NCBI GenBank assembly: GCA_034509925.1
Contig: CM067529.1
Coordinates: forward strand, 10,151,001-10,215,000
Direction of reading: 5' to 3'
Length of the DNA: 64,000 nucleotides
DNA from: Hirudinaria manillensis
Taxonomy: Eukaryota; Annelida; Clitellata; Hirudinida; Hirudinidae
How positions within the stretch are numbered: position 1 is the first letter of the stretch; each line of letters starts with the position of its first letter. Below are positions 10,301-19,220 of this stretch, one piece after another. The notes under the pieces were generated by a model. It had not been told where the DNA came from. It saw only the letters and a list, made by a program, of their open reading frames with translations, and searched no databases. Made by a program: the position numbers and the translations under genes.

Positions 10301-10952
10301 CCTTGCCCATGGTCGGTATACATGGCGACACAATCAGGTCCTTCGAGAAGTGTGTGAGGCCACCAAAGCAGCAGTAACCAAAGCAAACTCGCGCGTAATC
10401 TCCAAGCAGCGGAAGATTTACTTCCTGCGCGAGGGCCACGCACACCTCTGCAGAAAGCGATGTAAAACGCCAAGAAAGGACATCCTTGCAGAGGCAAACG
10501 ATTGGACAGTCGCAGCCGACTTAGAAGGAATGAGGCACTATCCCCAGGTGCTGATTGAGAGTGGCAAGAGGCCCGATATGGTGTTGATGTCACCGTCGTC
10601 AGATGCCATCATTTTGGTGGAGTTGACGGTCCCATGGGAGGACAGAATGCAATATAGCAATGCGCTGAAAGCGGAAAAGTATGCAGATCTGGCGGTGGAC
10701 CTGGAAGCGAAAGGGTTCAGAGTTGACCTCTTCCCAATAGAAGTTGGCGCAAGGGGCGTAGTCGGCAAGTCGACTTACGCTTTCCTCACGAAAATAGGCC
10801 TATCTAGCCGAGAAAGAACGAAGACGATGACAAAGATGTCGGAAGCGGCGGAGGCAGCTTCGTTCTGGATCTGGCAAATGAGAGGCAAGGAAACATCTTC
10901 GGATGCCATAGCGAAAGGACCGGAGAAAGCCGCCGATCTCCGGTCAGAATAA
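7305..10952 (+). CDS. Retrotransposon polyprotein, copy 1: zinc finger, reverse transcriptase, restriction-like endonuclease
   Basis: 1,215 residues. An N-terminal zinc finger of C-x-C ... H-x5-C form (C137, C139, H152, C158) is expected to bind target DNA. Basic segment 260-330. Reverse transcriptase about 400-720, with N-Q-F-R-P-I-S-L-L-N (468-477), first catalytic Asp in W-L-D-L-A-N-A-Y-G (D543), G-I-A-M-G-C-A-I-S-P (599-608) and the active-site F-M-D-D-T-T-L (D645/D646). Thumb-like region 720-900. CCHC knuckle C980-x2-C983-x7-H991-x4-C996. Restriction-like endonuclease with K-R-P-D-M-V (1088-1093) and V-E-L-T-V-P-W-E (1105-1112). This order is that of R2/Hero/NeSL-type elements, which nick DNA and prime reverse transcription at the nick. 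The start at 7305 is the first ATG after an in-frame stop at 7251-7253. All catalytic residues are present, so the copy looks competent. Confidence 0.96.
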   Translation: MRPTPGERQGFQRAETFEDGGPSLRIPVGKLRGGVSSIYTTAMAIWHSGIDRGTTRRAWWRPGKTGDVSERRGRDWASDPRDKTTATSPDYEICPHGPSRKEGENDGPSMDSRLDLATNRLPSTTNAPDNGMSGSRCVCGRAFATERGLKIHRSKTNCGCKAQRQRTTAKVRVDKTPDDTGPESHHSSACVRVSCPGQDPPRARIRFPRGSDKESWSGLDEELKRGLKKVLKDGSVKSFSDFIYDKCVGKFGVIPAKEPQKVHESRRQRDINRLKGEKKALRRRWKMANEDEREGLSVLWEDVKRRVRDLRGAERARKRKYERRKAMRSFFSDPYKYGRSLLDPPKSGVLTVEQEKLEEHLVRTYSDLLQHEALQERLDIPAVPLPASPFCMASPSLEEVRRVVRKARNRSAPGPNGVPYLLYKRCPKTLYLLYSLVEGAWSSATIHDEWKKAEGVYIPKEKDSRDLNQFRPISLLNVEGKIFFSIMASRLTEFVMANQYVDISVQKGGVPGVPGCIEHTSMIWEAIQRARRGRLSLYVVWLDLANAYGSVPHQLLWKTLEAHHVPQPVIRILQEYFNGFMMRFSTQAYTTKWVPLQVGIAMGCAISPTLFVLAMQILLKAVGSDIPEAHIGKGVYMPPIKAFMDDTTLIMNRKRVVQETLDKLDDLLGWCRMAFKPAKSRSLSLVRGKICRDAFFEVAGQRIPTVSEEPVKSLGRMFDDSLTDKSMKNAIVTQTSKGLQAIEAAPLQGRFKVWLLQFVLLPRLLWPLTIYEIGLSAVEGLERKINRHTRTWLGLPPALSSVALYSRSASLRLPLRSIVEEYKLSKIRTQWMLNNSADNRIREVNPLLRSGKKFRAQKEIDESVNVLMFEEVRGPIQTDRHAVGWNHFQKWSQASSSTRGAMIGQERRRKEEQDRVTKAVQLAQQGKWTTWEDVIQRSLTWSDLWKLSPLRLAFAVRSIYDQLPSKDNLRRWGLVEDGKCGLCDGAETLHHVLSNCTYALAHGRYTWRHNQVLREVCEATKAAVTKANSRVISKQRKIYFLREGHAHLCRKRCKTPRKDILAEANDWTVAADLEGMRHYPQVLIESGKRPDMVLMSPSSDAIILVELTVPWEDRMQYSNALKAEKYADLAVDLEAKGFRVDLFPIEVGARGVVGKSTYAFLTKIGLSSRERTKTMTKMSEAAEAASFWIWQMRGKETSSDAIAKGPEKAADLRSE

Positions 10953-11276
10953 ATCCACCAAAGTAGTTCATCGCCCGAGAGGCGCGGAGCCGGTGACGGA
11001 AATGTCTGTTACCGCGCGCCGCTGCAAAGAAAATTTAAAGCCCAAGTCGATACAGTTGGGCGGCAGGGATGACGGAAAGAAGGCCACTGAGAGTCATTGG
11101 GGCTAGGTGGCGTCGCTTCAGCGACTGAGTGCAGCGACGAAAGAAGCCAATGAGAGCTTTCAGTAGTCGCTCCAGTCTGGCACGTGATGGCATAAAGAGG
11201 CCAATGAGAGCCTTCCAAAGCCTAAGCTTCGAGTCCGCACAATGGAAACCGACAGGGACATCCGGCTGATCACCGG

Positions 11277-14200
11277 ATGCGGCCCACCCCCGGAGAACGT
11301 CAGGGGTTTCAAAGGGCCGAAACGTTCGAAGATGGGGGACCTTCTCTGAGGATCCCTGTCGGAAAGCTCCGAGGAGGAGTTTCCAGCATCTATACCACGG
11401 CAATGGCCATTTGGCACTCGGGAATAGACCGAGGGACAACCAGGAGAGCCTGGTGGCGACCTGGAAAGACAGGCGACGTCTCGGAAAGACGAGGTCGCGA
11501 TTGGGCTAGCGACCCGCGCGATAAAACGACCGCTACTTCACCGGACTACGAAATATGCCCCCATGGTCCCAGCCGAAAGGAGGGGGAGAATGACGGACCA
11601 TCAATGGACTCAAGGCTTGACCTGGCTACCAACAGACTTCCGAGTACGACTAACGCCCCGGACAATGGCATGTCTGGTAGCAGATGCGTGTGCGGAAGAG
11701 CGTTCGCGACCGAAAGGGGACTCAAGATCCACCGATCCAAGACAAATTGCGGGTGCAAGGCACAGAGACAGCGTACTACCGCGAAGGTGCGGGTAGATAA
11801 AACGCCGGACGACACCGGACCGGAGTCACACCACAGTTCCGCGTGTGTCCGAGTCTCATGCCCAGGACAAGACCCCCCGAGAGCTAGGATCAGGTTCCCT
11901 CGAGGAAGCGATAAGGAAAGCTGGTCAGGACTGGATGAGGAGCTGAAGCGAGGGCTGAAGAAAGTCCTGAAGGATGGATCAGTGAAGTCCTTCAGCGACT
12001 TCATTTACGACAAATGTGTCGGAAAGTTTGGGGTCATCCCTGCAAAGGAACCTCAGAAGGTGCATGAATCCAGGCGACAGCGCGACATTAACCGTCTAAA
12101 GGGCGAGAAAAAGGCGCTTCGCCGACGGTGGAAAATGGCTAACGAAGATGAGAGAGAAGGACTCTCCGTCCTATGGGAGGACGTTAAAAGACGTGTGAGG
12201 GACTTGCGCGGAGCTGAAAGAGCGCGGAAGAGGAAATACGAGAGGAGGAAAGCTATGAGAAGCTTCTTCAGCGATCCCTATAAGTATGGGAGATCGCTGT
12301 TAGATCCTCCAAAATCGGGTGTGCTTACTGTAGAGCAAGAAAAACTGGAGGAACACTTAGTCAGAACCTATAGTGACCTCCTCCAGCATGAGGCTCTTCA
12401 GGAAAGGCTGGACATTCCGGCGGTGCCGCTGCCAGCCAGCCCCTTTTGTATGGCGTCTCCTTCGCTCGAGGAGGTGAGAAGAGTCGTTAGAAAAGCGAGA
12501 AACCGCTCAGCGCCAGGACCCAATGGAGTTCCATATCTCCTGTACAAAAGATGCCCCAAGACACTATATCTGCTGTATTCCCTCGTCGAGGGGGCGTGGT
12601 CTTCCGCCACGATCCACGATGAGTGGAAAAAGGCAGAGGGCGTCTATATTCCAAAGGAGAAAGACTCCAGGGATCTGAATCAATTCAGACCCATATCACT
12701 GCTGAATGTAGAGGGGAAGATATTCTTCTCCATAATGGCATCGAGGCTCACAGAGTTTGTGATGGCTAACCAGTACGTTGACATATCTGTCCAAAAGGGA
12801 GGAGTTCCAGGTGTACCTGGTTGCATCGAACACACCTCCATGATATGGGAGGCGATCCAGAGGGCCAGGAGGGGCCGGTTGAGTCTGTACGTAGTGTGGC
12901 TGGACCTAGCAAACGCATATGGGTCGGTGCCGCATCAACTCTTGTGGAAGACGTTGGAGGCACACCATGTGCCTCAGCCCGTTATCCGTATCCTCCAGGA
13001 ATATTTTAACGGGTTCATGATGCGTTTCTCCACCCAAGCGTACACGACGAAATGGGTTCCTCTGCAGGTCGGGATAGCCATGGGGTGTGCGATCTCTCCG
13101 ACCCTGTTCGTACTGGCGATGCAGATCCTACTGAAGGCAGTTGGGTCCGACATTCCAGAGGCGCACATTGGTAAGGGTGTGTATATGCCTCCAATAAAGG
13201 CATTCATGGACGACACCACCCTGATTATGAATAGGAAGCGAGTCGTTCAGGAAACCCTGGACAAGCTGGACGACTTGCTAGGATGGTGTCGTATGGCCTT
13301 CAAACCTGCGAAGTCCAGGAGTCTCTCTTTGGTTAGAGGGAAAATTTGCAGGGACGCGTTCTTCGAGGTGGCGGGACAACGAATCCCCACAGTATCCGAG
13401 GAGCCTGTGAAGAGCCTAGGAAGGATGTTTGACGACTCGCTCACCGACAAGAGCATGAAGAACGCCATAGTCACGCAAACCAGTAAGGGGCTGCAAGCGA
13501 TCGAGGCGGCGCCGCTCCAGGGTCGTTTCAAAGTGTGGCTTTTGCAGTTTGTGCTCCTGCCCAGACTCCTTTGGCCTTTGACCATCTATGAGATTGGTCT
13601 ATCGGCGGTCGAGGGGTTAGAGAGGAAAATCAATCGGCACACCAGGACATGGCTGGGTTTACCTCCAGCATTGTCGTCGGTTGCCCTCTACAGCAGGAGC
13701 GCGAGCCTTAGACTGCCACTTAGGTCCATCGTGGAGGAGTACAAACTCTCCAAAATCCGAACGCAGTGGATGCTCAATAACTCCGCGGACAACAGGATCC
13801 GTGAAGTTAATCCACTGCTCAGATCTGGAAAGAAGTTCCGAGCGCAGAAAGAGATCGACGAGTCAGTAAATGTACTGATGTTCGAAGAAGTGAGGGGTCC
13901 TATCCAGACAGACCGTCACGCAGTGGGATGGAACCACTTCCAAAAATGGTCCCAGGCCAGCTCATCGACCAGGGGTGCGATGATTGGCCAGGAGAGGAGG
14001 CGGAAAGAGGAACAAGATCGAGTCACAAAGGCCGTACAGCTAGCACAACAGGGTAAGTGGACAACTTGGGAGGATGTGATCCAACGGTCCCTTACCTGGA
14101 GCGACTTATGGAAGTTGTCTCCGCTCCGGCTGGCCTTTGCGGTAAGATCGATTTATGATCAGTTGCCTTCCAAGGACAATTTAAGGAGGTGGGGGTTAGT

Positions 14201-14924
14201 AGAAGACGGCAAATGTGGACTCTGCGACGGAGCCGAGACACTGCATCATGTGCTCAGCAACTGCACATACGCCCTTGCCCATGGTCGGTATACATGGCGA
14301 CACAATCAGGTCCTTCGAGAAGTGTGTGAGGCCACCAAAGCAGCAGTAACCAAAGCAAACTCGCGCGTAATCTCCAAGCAGCGGAAGATTTACTTCCTGC
14401 GCGAGGGCCACGCACACCTCTGCAGAAAGCGATGTAAAACGCCAAGAAAGGACATCCTTGCAGAGGCAAACGATTGGACAGTCGCAGCCGACTTAGAAGG
14501 AATGAGGCACTATCCCCAGGTGCTGATTGAGAGTGGCAAGAGGCCCGATATGGTGTTGATGTCACCGTCGTCAGATGCCATCATTTTGGTGGAGTTGACG
14601 GTCCCATGGGAGGACAGAATGCAATATAGCAATGCGCTGAAAGCGGAAAAGTATGCAGATCTGGCGGTGGACCTGGAAGCGAAAGGGTTCAGAGTTGACC
14701 TCTTCCCAATAGAAGTTGGCGCAAGGGGCGTAGTCGGCAAGTCGACTTACGCTTTCCTCACGAAAATAGGCCTATCTAGCCGAGAAAGAACGAAGACGAT
14801 GACAAAGATGTCGGAAGCGGCGGAGGCAGCTTCGTTCTGGATCTGGCAAATGAGAGGCAAGGAAACATCTTCGGATGCCATAGCGAAAGGACCGGAGAAA
14901 GCCGCCGATCTCCGGTCAGAATAA
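11277..14924 (+). CDS. Retrotransposon polyprotein, copy 2
   Basis: Encodes the same protein as copy 1, residue for residue. It carries the one base change I found in the array: C at 11474 where the other copies have T. This is the third base of Gly66 and therefore silent. All zinc, RT (D543, D645, D646) and endonuclease motifs are intact. Confidence 0.96.
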   Translation: MRPTPGERQGFQRAETFEDGGPSLRIPVGKLRGGVSSIYTTAMAIWHSGIDRGTTRRAWWRPGKTGDVSERRGRDWASDPRDKTTATSPDYEICPHGPSRKEGENDGPSMDSRLDLATNRLPSTTNAPDNGMSGSRCVCGRAFATERGLKIHRSKTNCGCKAQRQRTTAKVRVDKTPDDTGPESHHSSACVRVSCPGQDPPRARIRFPRGSDKESWSGLDEELKRGLKKVLKDGSVKSFSDFIYDKCVGKFGVIPAKEPQKVHESRRQRDINRLKGEKKALRRRWKMANEDEREGLSVLWEDVKRRVRDLRGAERARKRKYERRKAMRSFFSDPYKYGRSLLDPPKSGVLTVEQEKLEEHLVRTYSDLLQHEALQERLDIPAVPLPASPFCMASPSLEEVRRVVRKARNRSAPGPNGVPYLLYKRCPKTLYLLYSLVEGAWSSATIHDEWKKAEGVYIPKEKDSRDLNQFRPISLLNVEGKIFFSIMASRLTEFVMANQYVDISVQKGGVPGVPGCIEHTSMIWEAIQRARRGRLSLYVVWLDLANAYGSVPHQLLWKTLEAHHVPQPVIRILQEYFNGFMMRFSTQAYTTKWVPLQVGIAMGCAISPTLFVLAMQILLKAVGSDIPEAHIGKGVYMPPIKAFMDDTTLIMNRKRVVQETLDKLDDLLGWCRMAFKPAKSRSLSLVRGKICRDAFFEVAGQRIPTVSEEPVKSLGRMFDDSLTDKSMKNAIVTQTSKGLQAIEAAPLQGRFKVWLLQFVLLPRLLWPLTIYEIGLSAVEGLERKINRHTRTWLGLPPALSSVALYSRSASLRLPLRSIVEEYKLSKIRTQWMLNNSADNRIREVNPLLRSGKKFRAQKEIDESVNVLMFEEVRGPIQTDRHAVGWNHFQKWSQASSSTRGAMIGQERRRKEEQDRVTKAVQLAQQGKWTTWEDVIQRSLTWSDLWKLSPLRLAFAVRSIYDQLPSKDNLRRWGLVEDGKCGLCDGAETLHHVLSNCTYALAHGRYTWRHNQVLREVCEATKAAVTKANSRVISKQRKIYFLREGHAHLCRKRCKTPRKDILAEANDWTVAADLEGMRHYPQVLIESGKRPDMVLMSPSSDAIILVELTVPWEDRMQYSNALKAEKYADLAVDLEAKGFRVDLFPIEVGARGVVGKSTYAFLTKIGLSSRERTKTMTKMSEAAEAASFWIWQMRGKETSSDAIAKGPEKAADLRSE

Positions 14925-15248
14925 ATCCACCAAAGTAGTTCATCGCCCGAGAGGCGCGGAGCCGGTGACGGAAATGTCTGTTACCGCGCGCCGCTGCAAA
15001 GAAAATTTAAAGCCCAAGTCGATACAGTTGGGCGGCAGGGATGACGGAAAGAAGGCCACTGAGAGTCATTGGGGCTAGGTGGCGTCGCTTCAGCGACTGA
15101 GTGCAGCGACGAAAGAAGCCAATGAGAGCTTTCAGTAGTCGCTCCAGTCTGGCACGTGATGGCATAAAGAGGCCAATGAGAGCCTTCCAAAGCCTAAGCT
15201 TCGAGTCCGCACAATGGAAACCGACAGGGACATCCGGCTGATCACCGG

Positions 15249-18200
15249 ATGCGGCCCACCCCCGGAGAACGTCAGGGGTTTCAAAGGGCCGAAACGTTCG
15301 AAGATGGGGGACCTTCTCTGAGGATCCCTGTCGGAAAGCTCCGAGGAGGAGTTTCCAGCATCTATACCACGGCAATGGCCATTTGGCACTCGGGAATAGA
15401 CCGAGGGACAACCAGGAGAGCCTGGTGGCGACCTGGAAAGACAGGTGACGTCTCGGAAAGACGAGGTCGCGATTGGGCTAGCGACCCGCGCGATAAAACG
15501 ACCGCTACTTCACCGGACTACGAAATATGCCCCCATGGTCCCAGCCGAAAGGAGGGGGAGAATGACGGACCATCAATGGACTCAAGGCTTGACCTGGCTA
15601 CCAACAGACTTCCGAGTACGACTAACGCCCCGGACAATGGCATGTCTGGTAGCAGATGCGTGTGCGGAAGAGCGTTCGCGACCGAAAGGGGACTCAAGAT
15701 CCACCGATCCAAGACAAATTGCGGGTGCAAGGCACAGAGACAGCGTACTACCGCGAAGGTGCGGGTAGATAAAACGCCGGACGACACCGGACCGGAGTCA
15801 CACCACAGTTCCGCGTGTGTCCGAGTCTCATGCCCAGGACAAGACCCCCCGAGAGCTAGGATCAGGTTCCCTCGAGGAAGCGATAAGGAAAGCTGGTCAG
15901 GACTGGATGAGGAGCTGAAGCGAGGGCTGAAGAAAGTCCTGAAGGATGGATCAGTGAAGTCCTTCAGCGACTTCATTTACGACAAATGTGTCGGAAAGTT
16001 TGGGGTCATCCCTGCAAAGGAACCTCAGAAGGTGCATGAATCCAGGCGACAGCGCGACATTAACCGTCTAAAGGGCGAGAAAAAGGCGCTTCGCCGACGG
16101 TGGAAAATGGCTAACGAAGATGAGAGAGAAGGACTCTCCGTCCTATGGGAGGACGTTAAAAGACGTGTGAGGGACTTGCGCGGAGCTGAAAGAGCGCGGA
16201 AGAGGAAATACGAGAGGAGGAAAGCTATGAGAAGCTTCTTCAGCGATCCCTATAAGTATGGGAGATCGCTGTTAGATCCTCCAAAATCGGGTGTGCTTAC
16301 TGTAGAGCAAGAAAAACTGGAGGAACACTTAGTCAGAACCTATAGTGACCTCCTCCAGCATGAGGCTCTTCAGGAAAGGCTGGACATTCCGGCGGTGCCG
16401 CTGCCAGCCAGCCCCTTTTGTATGGCGTCTCCTTCGCTCGAGGAGGTGAGAAGAGTCGTTAGAAAAGCGAGAAACCGCTCAGCGCCAGGACCCAATGGAG
16501 TTCCATATCTCCTGTACAAAAGATGCCCCAAGACACTATATCTGCTGTATTCCCTCGTCGAGGGGGCGTGGTCTTCCGCCACGATCCACGATGAGTGGAA
16601 AAAGGCAGAGGGCGTCTATATTCCAAAGGAGAAAGACTCCAGGGATCTGAATCAATTCAGACCCATATCACTGCTGAATGTAGAGGGGAAGATATTCTTC
16701 TCCATAATGGCATCGAGGCTCACAGAGTTTGTGATGGCTAACCAGTACGTTGACATATCTGTCCAAAAGGGAGGAGTTCCAGGTGTACCTGGTTGCATCG
16801 AACACACCTCCATGATATGGGAGGCGATCCAGAGGGCCAGGAGGGGCCGGTTGAGTCTGTACGTAGTGTGGCTGGACCTAGCAAACGCATATGGGTCGGT
16901 GCCGCATCAACTCTTGTGGAAGACGTTGGAGGCACACCATGTGCCTCAGCCCGTTATCCGTATCCTCCAGGAATATTTTAACGGGTTCATGATGCGTTTC
17001 TCCACCCAAGCGTACACGACGAAATGGGTTCCTCTGCAGGTCGGGATAGCCATGGGGTGTGCGATCTCTCCGACCCTGTTCGTACTGGCGATGCAGATCC
17101 TACTGAAGGCAGTTGGGTCCGACATTCCAGAGGCGCACATTGGTAAGGGTGTGTATATGCCTCCAATAAAGGCATTCATGGACGACACCACCCTGATTAT
17201 GAATAGGAAGCGAGTCGTTCAGGAAACCCTGGACAAGCTGGACGACTTGCTAGGATGGTGTCGTATGGCCTTCAAACCTGCGAAGTCCAGGAGTCTCTCT
17301 TTGGTTAGAGGGAAAATTTGCAGGGACGCGTTCTTCGAGGTGGCGGGACAACGAATCCCCACAGTATCCGAGGAGCCTGTGAAGAGCCTAGGAAGGATGT
17401 TTGACGACTCGCTCACCGACAAGAGCATGAAGAACGCCATAGTCACGCAAACCAGTAAGGGGCTGCAAGCGATCGAGGCGGCGCCGCTCCAGGGTCGTTT
17501 CAAAGTGTGGCTTTTGCAGTTTGTGCTCCTGCCCAGACTCCTTTGGCCTTTGACCATCTATGAGATTGGTCTATCGGCGGTCGAGGGGTTAGAGAGGAAA
17601 ATCAATCGGCACACCAGGACATGGCTGGGTTTACCTCCAGCATTGTCGTCGGTTGCCCTCTACAGCAGGAGCGCGAGCCTTAGACTGCCACTTAGGTCCA
17701 TCGTGGAGGAGTACAAACTCTCCAAAATCCGAACGCAGTGGATGCTCAATAACTCCGCGGACAACAGGATCCGTGAAGTTAATCCACTGCTCAGATCTGG
17801 AAAGAAGTTCCGAGCGCAGAAAGAGATCGACGAGTCAGTAAATGTACTGATGTTCGAAGAAGTGAGGGGTCCTATCCAGACAGACCGTCACGCAGTGGGA
17901 TGGAACCACTTCCAAAAATGGTCCCAGGCCAGCTCATCGACCAGGGGTGCGATGATTGGCCAGGAGAGGAGGCGGAAAGAGGAACAAGATCGAGTCACAA
18001 AGGCCGTACAGCTAGCACAACAGGGTAAGTGGACAACTTGGGAGGATGTGATCCAACGGTCCCTTACCTGGAGCGACTTATGGAAGTTGTCTCCGCTCCG
18101 GCTGGCCTTTGCGGTAAGATCGATTTATGATCAGTTGCCTTCCAAGGACAATTTAAGGAGGTGGGGGTTAGTAGAAGACGGCAAATGTGGACTCTGCGAC

Positions 18201-18896
18201 GGAGCCGAGACACTGCATCATGTGCTCAGCAACTGCACATACGCCCTTGCCCATGGTCGGTATACATGGCGACACAATCAGGTCCTTCGAGAAGTGTGTG
18301 AGGCCACCAAAGCAGCAGTAACCAAAGCAAACTCGCGCGTAATCTCCAAGCAGCGGAAGATTTACTTCCTGCGCGAGGGCCACGCACACCTCTGCAGAAA
18401 GCGATGTAAAACGCCAAGAAAGGACATCCTTGCAGAGGCAAACGATTGGACAGTCGCAGCCGACTTAGAAGGAATGAGGCACTATCCCCAGGTGCTGATT
18501 GAGAGTGGCAAGAGGCCCGATATGGTGTTGATGTCACCGTCGTCAGATGCCATCATTTTGGTGGAGTTGACGGTCCCATGGGAGGACAGAATGCAATATA
18601 GCAATGCGCTGAAAGCGGAAAAGTATGCAGATCTGGCGGTGGACCTGGAAGCGAAAGGGTTCAGAGTTGACCTCTTCCCAATAGAAGTTGGCGCAAGGGG
18701 CGTAGTCGGCAAGTCGACTTACGCTTTCCTCACGAAAATAGGCCTATCTAGCCGAGAAAGAACGAAGACGATGACAAAGATGTCGGAAGCGGCGGAGGCA
18801 GCTTCGTTCTGGATCTGGCAAATGAGAGGCAAGGAAACATCTTCGGATGCCATAGCGAAAGGACCGGAGAAAGCCGCCGATCTCCGGTCAGAATAA
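15249..18896 (+). CDS. Retrotransposon polyprotein, copy 3
   Basis: Full-length and intact, with the T variant at the Gly66 codon. No coding difference from copy 1. The stop-to-next-ATG spacing is again 324 bases. Confidence 0.96.
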   Translation: MRPTPGERQGFQRAETFEDGGPSLRIPVGKLRGGVSSIYTTAMAIWHSGIDRGTTRRAWWRPGKTGDVSERRGRDWASDPRDKTTATSPDYEICPHGPSRKEGENDGPSMDSRLDLATNRLPSTTNAPDNGMSGSRCVCGRAFATERGLKIHRSKTNCGCKAQRQRTTAKVRVDKTPDDTGPESHHSSACVRVSCPGQDPPRARIRFPRGSDKESWSGLDEELKRGLKKVLKDGSVKSFSDFIYDKCVGKFGVIPAKEPQKVHESRRQRDINRLKGEKKALRRRWKMANEDEREGLSVLWEDVKRRVRDLRGAERARKRKYERRKAMRSFFSDPYKYGRSLLDPPKSGVLTVEQEKLEEHLVRTYSDLLQHEALQERLDIPAVPLPASPFCMASPSLEEVRRVVRKARNRSAPGPNGVPYLLYKRCPKTLYLLYSLVEGAWSSATIHDEWKKAEGVYIPKEKDSRDLNQFRPISLLNVEGKIFFSIMASRLTEFVMANQYVDISVQKGGVPGVPGCIEHTSMIWEAIQRARRGRLSLYVVWLDLANAYGSVPHQLLWKTLEAHHVPQPVIRILQEYFNGFMMRFSTQAYTTKWVPLQVGIAMGCAISPTLFVLAMQILLKAVGSDIPEAHIGKGVYMPPIKAFMDDTTLIMNRKRVVQETLDKLDDLLGWCRMAFKPAKSRSLSLVRGKICRDAFFEVAGQRIPTVSEEPVKSLGRMFDDSLTDKSMKNAIVTQTSKGLQAIEAAPLQGRFKVWLLQFVLLPRLLWPLTIYEIGLSAVEGLERKINRHTRTWLGLPPALSSVALYSRSASLRLPLRSIVEEYKLSKIRTQWMLNNSADNRIREVNPLLRSGKKFRAQKEIDESVNVLMFEEVRGPIQTDRHAVGWNHFQKWSQASSSTRGAMIGQERRRKEEQDRVTKAVQLAQQGKWTTWEDVIQRSLTWSDLWKLSPLRLAFAVRSIYDQLPSKDNLRRWGLVEDGKCGLCDGAETLHHVLSNCTYALAHGRYTWRHNQVLREVCEATKAAVTKANSRVISKQRKIYFLREGHAHLCRKRCKTPRKDILAEANDWTVAADLEGMRHYPQVLIESGKRPDMVLMSPSSDAIILVELTVPWEDRMQYSNALKAEKYADLAVDLEAKGFRVDLFPIEVGARGVVGKSTYAFLTKIGLSSRERTKTMTKMSEAAEAASFWIWQMRGKETSSDAIAKGPEKAADLRSE

Positions 18897-19220
18897 ATCC
18901 ACCAAAGTAGTTCATCGCCCGAGAGGCGCGGAGCCGGTGACGGAAATGTCTGTTACCGCGCGCCGCTGCAAAGAAAATTTAAAGCCCAAGTCGATACAGT
19001 TGGGCGGCAGGGATGACGGAAAGAAGGCCACTGAGAGTCATTGGGGCTAGGTGGCGTCGCTTCAGCGACTGAGTGCAGCGACGAAAGAAGCCAATGAGAG
19101 CTTTCAGTAGTCGCTCCAGTCTGGCACGTGATGGCATAAAGAGGCCAATGAGAGCCTTCCAAAGCCTAAGCTTCGAGTCCGCACAATGGAAACCGACAGG
19201 GACATCCGGCTGATCACCGG

